A DNA stretch of 34,689 bases from Candidatus Latescibacterota bacterium (GTDB taxonomy: Bacteria > Latescibacterota > Latescibacteria > Latescibacterales > Latescibacteraceae): positions 1 to 34,689 of the forward strand of contig JAFGMP010000268.1 of assembly GCA_016927495.1 (NCBI GenBank), in the 5' to 3' direction. The notes beneath the pieces were generated by a model. The model searched no databases. It saw only the letters and a list, made by a program, of their open reading frames with translations, and was not told the origin of the DNA. The translations under genes were made by a program, and so were the position numbers. Shown in pieces: positions 25,688 through 33,102 of the stretch. Each line of letters opens with the position of its first letter. Position 1 is the stretch's first letter.

Positions 25688-26817
25688 GATGATAACTTTC
25701 TGATTGCCTTTATGGCGCACATTATATCTTCATCGGTATTAAAACCGGATACACTGAATCGAACAGTGCCTTCCGGGGCGCTGCCGATTGCTTTATGAAT
25801 CAGAGGTGCGCAATGAAGGCCTGTTCTGCAGATTATCCCGAAACTTTCTGCGAGTATGTAACCGGTTTCTTCAACAGACCATCCTTCAATTTTGAATGAA
25901 ATTACGCCGACTCTGTCAACATCACTATTTTTATCGAAAATCGATACACCACGGATTTCCGACAATTCTTCATATAATCTTTGTATATATTTTCCGGTGA
26001 GTTTCGAATATTCATTTCCTTTTTTTTCATGCCATTGTAAAGCAGCATGCAGACCGGCTATTGCGGGACTGTTGGGTGTTCCCGCTTCGAGACGTAACGG
26101 CATCTCGGGAGGATGAAGTGCCATATCGCTTCGTATTCCGGTTCCGCCGACATATACCTGTTTCAGTTCCAACTCAGGACTAACATACAATCCCCCTGTT
26201 CCGGGGGGGCCATGCAATGCTTTGTGTCCGGTGAATGCAACAAGGTCGGCATTTAGGCGCATAGGGCTGACAGGAATCGCACCCGTGGTCTGTGTAGCAT
26301 CAAGAACAGTTATGGCGCCTGCTTTTTTTGCATCTGAAAAAAGACCGGCAACGTCATATATATGGCCAGTTACATTGGATGCATGGTTGATTATGACAAC
26401 AGTAGGTTCTGCTGAAAGCGCCTGTGAGAATTTTTCATAATCAAGCTGACCGTTATTATCCAGATTTATGACAGATATACGAAGCCCCGGATATTTTTCC
26501 CTGAGGTGGTTGACCGGCCGGAGAACTGAATTGTGTTCGAGTACGGTTGTTATTATATGATCATTATTTCCTAAATTTAGTCCATGAATTGCCAGATTAA
26601 GCGCATGTGTTGCATTTACCGTAAGAATGATTCGAGATGGATCGGATACATCCAGTAATCTTGCCACCAGTTTTCGGCACTCACCAATTATTGTGTCTGA
26701 TTCGGCTGAAACTCTTCCTGAGTTTGATGGCTGATGTTCCAGCATATAACTGACAGCTTTTATCACATTGTGAGCGCGAGGCCAACCGGTGGCAGCATTG
26801 TTAAGATAAATATTCAT
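25684..26817 (-). CDS. Cysteine desulfurase / selenocysteine lyase-like PLP enzyme (class V)
   Basis: A 377-residue class V aminotransferase-fold enzyme. YLNNAATGWPR opens the chain as in desulfurases. VLDATQTTGA (171-180) carries the Asp that pairs with PLP, and TGHKALHGPPGTGGL (196-210) contains the PLP Lys199. RTGLHCAP (331-338) holds Cys336, the residue that takes sulfur in this branch, and EGTVRFSVSGFNT matches the C-terminal substrate Arg. The sequence style fits the EF2568-type family (TIGR01977), some members of which sit near selenium genes; no selD or scaffold gene is here. The start ATG has no clear ribosome site. It leads the tight cluster and lies 38 bases after the chemoreceptor stop. 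It probably releases sulfur or selenium from an amino acid for a dedicated acceptor. Confidence 0.85.
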   Translation of the reverse strand: MNIYLNNAATGWPRAHNVIKAVSYMLEHQPSNSGRVSAESDTIIGECRKLVARLLDVSDPSRIILTVNATHALNLAIHGLNLGNNDHIITTVLEHNSVLRPVNHLREKYPGLRISVINLDNNGQLDYEKFSQALSAEPTVVIINHASNVTGHIYDVAGLFSDAKKAGAITVLDATQTTGAIPVSPMRLNADLVAFTGHKALHGPPGTGGLYVSPELELKQVYVGGTGIRSDMALHPPEMPLRLEAGTPNSPAIAGLHAALQWHEKKGNEYSKLTGKYIQRLYEELSEIRGVSIFDKNSDVDRVGVISFKIEGWSVEETGYILAESFGIICRTGLHCAPLIHKAIGSAPEGTVRFSVSGFNTDEDIMCAIKAIRKLSS

Positions 26818-26855
26818 GTTTTTTTATATTGTGTTATGCAATGGTTTTTTGATTA

Positions 26856-28685
26856 TTAATTTTTTAACAAAGCAATTTTTTTTGTCGGATTTTTTTGTGT
26901 TTTATTCGCAATGGTTAACTGTTCTTCGAAAAAGTTTTTGTTATCGGTATAATTCGAATTTTGGTTAGACTTTTTCCCGACAATAATTGAATTCAAAATA
27001 TCAACAATTGATGTCAGTGTGTAAGACTGACTGTTCAATTCTTCGGCAGCAGCAGCGGATTCTTCCGCATTTGCTGCGTTCTGCTGAGTAATAGTATCCA
27101 ATTGAGATACGGCGGTGTTTATCTGTGAAATGCCTTGAGATTGTTCATTAGAAGCTGTCGTAATAGTATCAACCAACAATGCGGTTTTTCTAATCAATTC
27201 CATGCTGGAATCAACAAAACCTTTAAGTTCAATAGTAATAGCAGTACCGCTTTGAACGCTATCGACTGTTTGATCAATCAGCACTCCTGTATCTTTAGCC
27301 GCTCCGGCAGCGCGAAGCGCTAAATTTCGGACTTCTTCGGCAACTACGGCAAAACCTGCACCGGCTTCTCCCGCTCTCGCTGCTTCCACTGCGGCATTCA
27401 GGGCAAGCAGGTTGGTTTGAAAAGAAATTTCATCTATTGTTTTGACAATCTTTTTTGTGGCATCGGAGTTTTTCTCAATATCAGTCACCGCATCGACCAT
27501 CATGTTTAATCCTTCGCCAAGTTGTTCGACAGATTGGGAAGCTTCTTTCATATGATTATTACACTCATTTGAATTCGTAACATTTTGCTCCGCCATAGAT
27601 GAAATCTCTTCTAACGAAGCTGCAATTTCTTCGATGCTTGACGCCTGTTCACTCGAACCTTCAGCAAGCGATTGGCTTGCACTGGAAACCTGAGAAGAGG
27701 CGCTTATCATCTGATCGGTTGCTTCATTAAGTTCATCGTTAGCTTGCCTGATGACTTTCAATACATTTGTCGATATCAGCCATGTAATGAGTATTATTAG
27801 CCCGATTGCTCCTGCTCCAAAGATAAGAGAGAGGTATTTGATGGAATTGATAGCGCTTAAGTATGTTTTAGTTGATACTGATGCGACCACTATCCATCCT
27901 GTTTTGTTATTTGTTGTAAAGTAAGCTATTCTTTTGTCATTTTCCCAAGTGTAGTTCAGGTTTCCGTTTTTACTCTGAAGGATTTCTTTCCCATAGTTAT
28001 GATCACTCAGGTTGATGTTAAAAATATTTTCTTTTGTTGAATGAGCCAGTACGGTTCCGTATGGATCAATTATAAACAAGTTATTATTTTCATTTAAGTT
28101 TGTGTTGATAATAAATTCGTCCGTAAAAACTGTCAACTCGACCGGCATCCCAATAATACCTATTAGTTTGCCATTTTCTTGTATAGGTGCAGTTATGAGG
28201 GAGACCGGTTTTCCTGTTGCCGGTGATTGCATGGCGTTACCGATATATAATTCACCTTTTTTTGCATTGCTTATGTTTTTCTCGAAACCCGGTATTTTCG
28301 CAATCTCAATACCGAGTGATTTACCGTTAATTGAGTCCATAAAGATCTTACCGTTTGTATCAGCGATAAAAATATTCTCAAAAACCGGGGATTTTTTCTG
28401 ATAATTGTTCAAAAACATTTGTATTTCATCGGAACGTTCTGACTTGCAAGCTGATTTAATCAGGCTGTTTTCACACATTATCGAGATTTCCCTTTCTCGC
28501 TCGTTCAGCCAGAAGTCTAATTCAATTTCGGTTTTTTCAACTGATTGATTTATTTTCTCTTTAAGATGATACAAAATGTTTTTGGATGCGATACGGTAAG
28601 AAGATACCGAAAGTATGGTAATACAGATAACCGGTACCAAAACGAGTGAAACAAGTAATTTCTCTCTCAATCCTAATGAATTCAT
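26856..28685 (-). CDS. Methyl-accepting chemotaxis protein, double Cache sensor, apparently without HAMP
   Basis: A 609-residue receptor. TM1 is at about 9-29 and TM2 at about 285-306. Between them is a periplasmic dCache-like sensor ([30 protein letters not shown], membrane-distal; [33 protein letters not shown]). The cytoplasmic hairpin tip [38 protein letters not shown] (419-456) binds CheA/CheW. Helices with [12 protein letters not shown] and [17 protein letters not shown] hold methylation-type sites. After TM2 the signalling helix begins almost at once, and no normal HAMP domain is evident. The C-tail has no obvious CheR-tether pentapeptide. It signals an extracellular small ligand to flagellar or similar chemotaxis. 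AAAGGA precedes the ATG. Confidence 0.92.
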   Translation of the reverse strand: MNSLGLREKLLVSLVLVPVICITILSVSSYRIASKNILYHLKEKINQSVEKTEIELDFWLNEREREISIMCENSLIKSACKSERSDEIQMFLNNYQKKSPVFENIFIADTNGKIFMDSINGKSLGIEIAKIPGFEKNISNAKKGELYIGNAMQSPATGKPVSLITAPIQENGKLIGIIGMPVELTVFTDEFIINTNLNENNNLFIIDPYGTVLAHSTKENIFNINLSDHNYGKEILQSKNGNLNYTWENDKRIAYFTTNNKTGWIVVASVSTKTYLSAINSIKYLSLIFGAGAIGLIILITWLISTNVLKVIRQANDELNEATDQMISASSQVSSASQSLAEGSSEQASSIEEIAASLEEISSMAEQNVTNSNECNNHMKEASQSVEQLGEGLNMMVDAVTDIEKNSDATKKIVKTIDEISFQTNLLALNAAVEAARAGEAGAGFAVVAEEVRNLALRAAGAAKDTGVLIDQTVDSVQSGTAITIELKGFVDSSMELIRKTALLVDTITTASNEQSQGISQINTAVSQLDTITQQNAANAEESAAAAEELNSQSYTLTSIVDILNSIIVGKKSNQNSNYTDNKNFFEEQLTIANKTQKNPTKKIALLKN

Positions 28686-29014
28686 GATACAATCCTTTTC
28701 CCGAAGTGTTTTTTAATCATGAAATTAATTATTTTTTATGGTGCTTTGTGAGGTCATAGCAACATCTATGCCATAGCAACAATGATTCCCGCAATGAATT
28801 GGCCTGCAATATTTTGATGGTTAATTATCAGTAATATAATGATATTAATAATATTATTATAGCGTGACAATCCGCCATTATAATTCTTTGGATTTCTTGA
28901 CAAATTGTCTATTATTTAAAAACCCCGAGATATAAGTGATAAATAAAATAAAATGTAATTTTTTATATTTATTGTATAAATAGCGGAGAGATATTTAAAA
29001 CAGAGGTTTCCGGT
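28686..29014. other. Divergent intergenic region, 329 bases
   Basis: Separates the chemoreceptor (minus) from the alpha/beta hydrolase (plus). It holds a sigma-54-type site for the receptor, a 10-base direct repeat CATAGCAACA at 28755-28764 and 28772-28781 (17-base period) that overlaps that site, and a lone CTTGACA at 28896 inside a small GACAA/TTGTC palindrome without a good -10. The middle is very AT-rich. No gene is seen. Confidence 0.55.
28758..28773 (-). promoter_or_regulatory. Sigma-54-type promoter for the chemoreceptor
   Basis: On the minus strand the sequence TGGCATAGATGTTGCT matches the -24/-12 consensus TGGCAC-N5-TTGCA. The GG and GC dinucleotides are separated by exactly ten bases. 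The start would fall near 28747, giving a leader of about 60 bases before the ATG at 28685. Chemotaxis and motility genes are often sigma-54 dependent. No activator gene is in the window. Confidence 0.55.
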
Positions 29015-29689
29015 TTGACCGAAACAAAAACACAAAAAGAGTTGGTGATTCTGGTTCACGGTTTTTGCAGAACACATCGTGACATGAAATCATTGAAAAA
29101 TAATCTGGAATCATATGGACACCGTGTTGTCTCCCCTGATTTTCCTACATTTACCGGCACGCTTGAGGAATGTTCGAAGAAATTAGGCAGTGAATTAAAC
29201 AACGTTAAGGGGACATATGATTGCGTACATCTGGTAGGTCACAGCCTCGGCGGTCTCATTATCCGGCAATATCTGGCAAATAACAAACTCAGCGGGCTTG
29301 GCCGGTGTGTTTTGATAGGTACTCCGAATAAAGGAACCGAACTTGCCGGTATCGTCGACCGCTTTATTAAACCTCTGGTGTGGATATTCAAACCCTACAG
29401 GGTACTTAAACCCGGCGGTAGAATTTTCGGACAACCGATCAATAATCCTTTGCCGGAAATAGCGGCAATTGCGGGAGATAAAAATAGATTGTTGTTCGGA
29501 GGGCTAATCAAACGCGAAAATGACGGCAGAGTACCGGTCGCTTCGGTTCCATTTGAAGGGATGAAAGAATTCATTGTTTTGCCGTATCATCATGAGGAAA
29601 TACATCATAAAAAGCTCACGGCTCGATATGTACATAATTTTTTGCAGAACGGTACATTTGCTATGGTTTCTGATAAAAATGATTTTTAA
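29015..29689 (+). CDS. Alpha/beta-hydrolase, lipase-like
   Basis: A 224-residue cytoplasmic hydrolase. VILVHGFCRT (11-20) is the oxyanion strand, VGHSLGG (74-80) holds the nucleophile Ser77, ENDGRVPVAS (Asp170) is the likely acid region and YHHEEIHH (191-198) offers the catalytic His. The pattern suits a lipase or acyl esterase of the PGAP1-like/triacylglycerol lipase kind. The start is a TTG at 29015, with GAGG eight bases before it; the first internal ATG would remove the HG motif, so a non-ATG start is needed. No signal peptide is visible. It stands alone, 232 bases before perR, and shows no clear terminator. The substrate is unknown. Confidence 0.8.
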   Translation: MTETKTQKELVILVHGFCRTHRDMKSLKNNLESYGHRVVSPDFPTFTGTLEECSKKLGSELNNVKGTYDCVHLVGHSLGGLIIRQYLANNKLSGLGRCVLIGTPNKGTELAGIVDRFIKPLVWIFKPYRVLKPGGRIFGQPINNPLPEIAAIAGDKNRLLFGGLIKRENDGRVPVASVPFEGMKEFIVLPYHHEEIHHKKLTARYVHNFLQNGTFAMVSDKNDF

Positions 29690-29851
29690 TGCTCAAAAAG
29701 TTCTATCGTAAGTTAGTATAATTTATTTTAATAAATGAAACCATTCCATGAAATAGAAGTCTATTAATACGTATACTTAAAGCAGTCGTTTTCTTCCCGA
29801 TAGAATTTGTATCCAATTTATATATTTTGTGACATTTTTTTGAGAAATTAC

Positions 29852-29880
29852 TTGACAAGCTATGTGATCTACGTTATTAT
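29852..29880 (+). promoter_or_regulatory. Promoter of perR
   Basis: TTGACA (29852-29857), a 17-base spacer and TATTAT (29875-29880): a near-ideal sigma-70 promoter. The -10 is overlapped by the inverted repeat at 29877-29905, so a repressor bound there would block initiation. Transcription would start near 29887, about 35 bases before the GTG start of perR. Confidence 0.75.
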
Positions 29881-29905
29881 TAGTAAAAGTTATCATTACT
29901 AATAA
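29877..29905. promoter_or_regulatory. Fur/PerR-type operator
   Basis: TTATTAGTAA (29877-29886) and TTACTAATAA (29896-29905) are perfect inverted arms separated by nine bases. The AT-rich arms resemble Fur-family boxes but the arm-spacer geometry (10-9-10) differs from the 7-1-7 Bacillus box. Its position over the -10 and start of perR supports autorepression by the encoded regulator. Confidence 0.7.
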
Positions 29906-29921
29906 AACTGAGGAGTACAGA

Positions 29922-30317
29922 GTGTATGCTACAGATTTCAGGATGACACATCAAAGACGGCTGATACTTGAAGAGTTGAAAAAGGTAAAAACTCATCCGA
30001 CTGCTGATGAAATTTATGTGATCGTACGAAAAACGATGCCGCGTATTAGCCTCGGAACTGTTTATCGTAACCTCGAAATTCTTTCGGCGATGGGTCTGAT
30101 TATTAAGATTGAAGGTTTTGGTAATCAGAGAAGATTTGACGGAAATACGAATAAACATTATCACATTCGCTGTATCAAATGTGGCAAAATCGATGATTTG
30201 CCCGAAGATGCGATAACGAACATAGAGGTTGATCATAACAAGATAAAAGGGTACTCAATTTATAATCACGAAATTCAATTAAGCGGTATCTGCGAACAAT
30301 GTCATAACGCCAAATGA
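29922..30317 (+). CDS. perR: Peroxide-responsive repressor PerR (Fur family)
   Basis: A 131-residue Fur-family repressor, starting at GTG with AGGAG six bases upstream. A winged helix (about 8-65, with GTVYRNLEIL) precedes the metal domain. Against Bacillus subtilis PerR with a constant offset of 12, all regulatory-site ligands are present (His25, Asp73, His79, His81, Asp92), as are the structural zinc cysteines (84, 87, 124, 127). The Asp at 73 is the residue typical of PerR, where Fe-bound protein is inactivated by peroxide oxidation of a His ligand. It should repress the rubrerythrin and superoxide reductase genes that begin 112 bases downstream, and its own promoter. Confidence 0.93.
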   Translation: MYATDFRMTHQRRLILEELKKVKTHPTADEIYVIVRKTMPRISLGTVYRNLEILSAMGLIIKIEGFGNQRRFDGNTNKHYHIRCIKCGKIDDLPEDAITNIEVDHNKIKGYSIYNHEIQLSGICEQCHNAK

Positions 30318-30335
30318 TTTATCAGGTTAGCATAC

Positions 30336-30359
30336 AATAGTAAGATATTTACAAATATT
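30336..30359. promoter_or_regulatory. Possible second Fur/PerR half-site region before rubrerythrin
   Basis: AGTAAGATATTTACAAAT includes GTAA and TTAC arms around GATAT and shares TAGTAA with the left arm of the perR operator. It lies in the 112-base spacer before the rubrerythrin gene, about 70 bases upstream of its ATG. The match is imperfect, so this is tentative. Confidence 0.3.
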
Positions 30360-30429
30360 TTCAACATGTAATGACATTACCGGTCATACATCCATTCAAA
30401 ATATCACTCTAAACATGAGGGGGTAGTGC

Positions 30430-31005
30430 ATGGCAGCATTGAAAGGCTCGAAAACCGAGAAAAATCTTATTACTGCATTTGCAGGTGAATCACAGGCGAG
30501 AAATCGTTATTCTTATTTTGCCAGCCAGGCCAAAAAAGAAGGCTATGTACAGATGGCATTAATATTTGAAGAGACTGCGAATCAGGAAAAAGAGCATGCC
30601 AAACGTTTGTTTAAGTTTCTTGAAGGCGGTGAGGTTGAAGTTAAAGCTTCTTTCCCGGCCGGAGTAATCGGTTCAACGCTGGAAAATTTAAAAGAAGGCG
30701 CTGCAGGCGAGCATTACGAATACTCGGAAATGTATCCGGGATTTGCAAAGATTGCCCGTGAAGAGGGCTTTAATGAAATAGCCGCTGTTTTCAATTCAAT
30801 AGCAGTTGCGGAAAAACAACATGAGAAACGCTATCTCGGACTTGCTGCAAATATTGATAAGGGGACAGTGTTCAAACGAGGGAAAAAGGTAGTATGGCGT
30901 TGTATTAATTGCGGTTATGTCCATGAGAGTGCCGATGCACCGAATATGTGTCCCGCCTGCGCTCATCCACAGGCTCACTTCGAACTGCTTGCTGAAAACT
31001 GGTAA
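30430..31005 (+). CDS. rbr: Rubrerythrin
   Basis: A 191-residue peroxidase of the classic two-domain type. The ferritin-like four-helix domain carries the diiron ligands Glu20, Glu53, His56, Glu94, Glu97, Glu128 and His131. The C-terminal rubredoxin domain has Cys158/Cys161 (CINCGY) and Cys174/Cys177 (CPAC). It reduces hydrogen peroxide to water with electrons from rubredoxin or a reductase in the cytoplasm. GGGGG precedes the ATG. It is the first of five closely spaced genes behind perR, as expected for a peroxide-controlled defence operon. The rubredoxin encoded at 34337 is a possible electron donor. Confidence 0.96.
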   Translation: MAALKGSKTEKNLITAFAGESQARNRYSYFASQAKKEGYVQMALIFEETANQEKEHAKRLFKFLEGGEVEVKASFPAGVIGSTLENLKEGAAGEHYEYSEMYPGFAKIAREEGFNEIAAVFNSIAVAEKQHEKRYLGLAANIDKGTVFKRGKKVVWRCINCGYVHESADAPNMCPACAHPQAHFELLAENW

Positions 31006-31026
31006 ACTCAGAGGAAAGGGAAGAAA

Positions 31027-31281
31027 ATGGAAAAAAGTATTTTACTCGTTCTCGTAGGAGACCGTCAGGAAAGCGCCCTTAAGGTTCAGAAAATTCTTAC
31101 AGAAATGGGCTGTTTCGTAAAAACCCGTCTTGGAATACATGACGGTACACCGCAGGCATGTACCAACACAGGCCTGATTATACTTGAACTTCTCGGTGAG
31201 AATGCTGACAAAAAGAGTGTCGTGGCTAAGCTCGAAAAAGTAGAATCTGTTAGTGTTAAACTTGTTAACCTTTCAATTTAA
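31027..31281 (+). CDS. ACT-like small protein of the TM1266 family
   Basis: An 84-residue protein with an ACT-type beta-alpha-beta beta-alpha-beta outline: [34 protein letters not shown], then [35 protein letters not shown]. The VKTRLGI segment and size match the TM1266 family, called putative iron-only hydrogenase system regulators because they often lie next to FeFe-hydrogenase or H-cluster maturation genes. None of those is in the window. Instead it sits 21 bases after rubrerythrin and 19 before desulfoferrodoxin, so it probably senses a ligand or redox state within the oxygen-defence operon. The precise role is unknown for the whole family. Confidence 0.7.
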   Translation: MEKSILLVLVGDRQESALKVQKILTEMGCFVKTRLGIHDGTPQACTNTGLIILELLGENADKKSVVAKLEKVESVSVKLVNLSI

Positions 31282-31300
31282 ATCTGAAGAGAGGTATAGA

Positions 31301-31675
31301 ATGGCACTTTACATGGGTGTTTATAAATGTGAAATGTGTGGTAATATCGTCGAAGTCTTACATGATGGTGAGGGCGAGTTGGTTTGCTGCGGTAAACCAA
31401 TGGTTCTGTTTAAAGAAAACACGGTTGATGCGGCCAAAGAAAAGCATGTTCCTGTTATTGAGAAAACTGGAAAAGGGTGGAAGGTTAAGGTTGGCAGTGT
31501 CACTCATCCGATGGAGGAAAAACATTATATCGAGTGGATCGAACTCATCGCCGACGGAAAGGCTTATCGACAGTTTCTGAAACCGGGCCAGGTACCCGAA
31601 GCTGAGTTTTGTATCGATGCGGCGAAAGTGACCGCCCGTGAGCTATGTAATATTCACGGTTTATGGAAAACGTGA
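31301..31675 (+). CDS. dfx: Desulfoferrodoxin (two-iron superoxide reductase)
   Basis: A 124-residue superoxide reductase. Start ATG at 31301 behind GAAGAGAGG; an upstream extension of the frame lacks a ribosome site and overlaps the previous gene. The N-terminal desulforedoxin domain has Cys10, Cys13, Cys29 and Cys30 for the FeS4 centre. The catalytic Fe(His)4Cys site is His49, His69, His75, Cys116 and His119, with Glu47 and Lys48 (EKHVP) near the open sixth position. It reduces superoxide to hydrogen peroxide without releasing oxygen, passing the peroxide to rubrerythrin. It has no signal and works in the cytoplasm. Confidence 0.96.
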   Translation: MALYMGVYKCEMCGNIVEVLHDGEGELVCCGKPMVLFKENTVDAAKEKHVPVIEKTGKGWKVKVGSVTHPMEEKHYIEWIELIADGKAYRQFLKPGQVPEAEFCIDAAKVTARELCNIHGLWKT

Positions 31676-31696
31676 CGCAAAAGGGAGAAAAAGGTT

Positions 31697-32215
31697 ATGC
31701 TTGGGAAAAAAATGGAAAAAATGATGAATAAACAGGTGAATCGTGAGTTCTATGCGGCCTACCTTTATCTTTCAATGGCGGCCTATTTTGACACATTGAA
31801 TCTTTCGGGATTTGCTCAGTGGATGCGAACCCAAACTCAGGAAGAAGTCGTTCATGCTATGAAAATATTCGACTATATTCAGGAAAGAGGAGGGAAAGTA
31901 ATTCTGGAGGCGATCGAAAAGCCGTCCGCTAAACTGTCATCTCCGTTAGCCGCATTCGAAGCTGCATATGAGCATGAGCAAAAAGTTACCGGATGGATCA
32001 ACGAACTCGTTGATGCTGCCCGTGAGGAAAAAGACCATGCAAGTGTTATTTTCCTTCAATGGTATGTAACCGAACAGGTAGAGGAAGAACAGAGTGTCGA
32101 TGCAATTGTTAACCATCTCAAAATGGTTGGCGATTCTCCTCATGCGCTCCTTATGATAGACCGGGAGTTGGGTAAGCGAGCATTTAACGCACCGGCTTCG
32201 GGCTCGCAAGTTTAA
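31697..32215 (+). CDS. ftnA: Non-heme ferritin
   Basis: A 172-residue iron-storage ferritin. The ferroxidase ligands are visible as Glu17 (REFYAAYLYLSMAAYFD), Glu50 and His53 (EEVVHAMK), Glu94 and the Gln127/Glu130 region (TEQVEEEQSVD). A preceding GGGAGAAAAAGG supports the ATG. It oxidises and stores Fe2+ in a 24-mer shell, which limits Fenton chemistry when oxygen enters the cell. Its place between two superoxide reductase genes in a PerR-led operon fits iron withdrawal during oxidative stress. Confidence 0.94.
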   Translation: MLGKKMEKMMNKQVNREFYAAYLYLSMAAYFDTLNLSGFAQWMRTQTQEEVVHAMKIFDYIQERGGKVILEAIEKPSAKLSSPLAAFEAAYEHEQKVTGWINELVDAAREEKDHASVIFLQWYVTEQVEEEQSVDAIVNHLKMVGDSPHALLMIDRELGKRAFNAPASGSQV

Positions 32216-32260
32216 AATTCCGTAACTATTGATGGTATGTAACATATCGATAATATTATG

Positions 32261-32294
32261 AAATCGGGTAACGGAAAATTCCGCTGCCCGATTT
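32261..32294 (+). other. Hairpin between ferritin and periplasmic superoxide reductase genes
   Basis: AAATCGGG and CCCGATTT form an outer 8-bp stem, with CGGAA/TTCCG pairing inside it across a short internal loop. It is followed by AAAAAGGAAAGG rather than a T run, so it is probably not a full terminator. It may set partial read-through or protect the upstream mRNA, tuning the last gene separately. Confidence 0.45.
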
Positions 32295-32316
32295 AAAAAG
32301 GAAAGGCAGGATAAGT

Positions 32317-32766
32317 ATGAAACGCAGAGATATTATCCGTAATTCCGCGATGTTAGCCGGCGCTGCTGCAACAGGTAGTGTATTTGCCTCTGAAGGTACT
32401 GACGCACGATTTGGCGATGTTGTTATTTCGCCCGCACAGGAAATGGGAAAGGAAAAGCATGTTCCAATTATCGATGCTCCTTCCAGTGTATCTGCCGGGC
32501 AAGCATTTGATGTGACGGTATCTGTTGGTAAAGTTGTGCCTCATCCTAATACAGTCGAACACCATATCAAATGGATTCAACTCTATGCATTACCGGAAGG
32601 TTCACGGTATGTAATTGAATTAGGTAAATTTGATTTTGGGCCCACTGTCGCTCAGCCAAAGGTAACCGTACCGGTAATTCTTCAGAAAAATTCGACAATC
32701 TATGCCGTAGAACACTGCAACATTCACGGCCTTTGGGATTATTCCGTAAAAGTTCAGGTGAGTTAA
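32317..32766 (+). CDS. Tat-exported one-iron superoxide reductase (neelaredoxin-like)
   Basis: A 149-residue protein. It begins with a Tat signal (KRRDIIRN, then AMLAGAAATGSVFAS), so it should be delivered folded to the periplasm or cell surface. The mature part is a single SOR domain lacking the desulforedoxin cysteines. Site ligands fit His48 (EKHVP), His76 (PHP), His82 (EHHIKW), Cys134 and His137 (CNIHGLW), with Glu46/Lys47 as in class I enzymes. It would reduce extracytoplasmic superoxide, leaving the cytoplasmic pool to the desulfoferrodoxin. Most known SORs are cytoplasmic. It ends the operon. A short palindrome TTAACCGGTTAA overlaps its stop codon. Confidence 0.9.
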   Translation: MKRRDIIRNSAMLAGAAATGSVFASEGTDARFGDVVISPAQEMGKEKHVPIIDAPSSVSAGQAFDVTVSVGKVVPHPNTVEHHIKWIQLYALPEGSRYVIELGKFDFGPTVAQPKVTVPVILQKNSTIYAVEHCNIHGLWDYSVKVQVS

Positions 32767-32809
32767 CCGGTTAACCGAATTATTGATCATATCACGACGT
32801 CATAATTGT

Positions 32810-32841
32810 TGGTATTTTTTTGATTGTACAAAAATATACCA
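32810..32841. terminator. Hairpin after the oxidative-stress operon, possible terminator
   Basis: TGGTATTTTTTT (32810-32821) and AAAAATATACCA (32830-32841) pair at 11 of 12 positions around an eight-base loop. It is the first stable structure after the operon stop (44 bases away). No T run follows the stem, and the pairs are mostly A-T, so efficiency as a terminator is doubtful. Confidence 0.4.
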
Positions 32842-32914
32842 TGAGAGAGTCAGATTAATTTCCCTATGTTTTCTTAGATATAAGGAAATATTTTGTTTGT
32901 TAGTCAAGAGTACC

Positions 32915-32955
32915 TGATACGGTGGATATGGGACTATTCATATCCACCTTGATAC
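32915..32955. repeat. Perfect 10-bp inverted repeat flanked by TGATAC direct repeats
   Basis: GGTGGATATG (32921-32930) and CATATCCACC (32939-32948) form a perfect stem with an eight-base loop. TGATAC occurs directly before it (32915-32920) and two bases after it (32950-32955). There is no T run on either side. The layout recalls a tiny inserted element with target duplication, or an operator for the flavodiiron gene. Confidence 0.45.
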
Positions 32956-33102
32956 ATTAGACCTCTGTTATGCGGATCGGCGTTGAACTTTTAAATCAAA
33001 AAGTAATTTGGTCTTGTGGTAACAGTAAACTTTTTTATATTATCACATGGAAACTGAGGTAACATAGAATTTTTTTGAAAGAACGTAATCCGGGGATTAT
33101 TC

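Larger units (their letters stand above)
32767..33102. other. Intergenic region, 336 bases
   Basis: Separates the stress operon from the flavodiiron gene. It contains the hairpin at 32810-32841 and the flanked inverted repeat at 32915-32955. A weak plus-strand promoter (TTGTGG at 33014, 18 bases, TATTAT at 33038) may serve the flavodiiron protein. The sequence GGGGAT lies just before its ATG. No gene is seen. Confidence 0.5.

Noticed and set aside
28897..28925. Promoter with TTGACA for the alpha/beta hydrolase
   Set aside because: No acceptable -10 lies 15-19 bases downstream, and the start codon is over 110 bases away.
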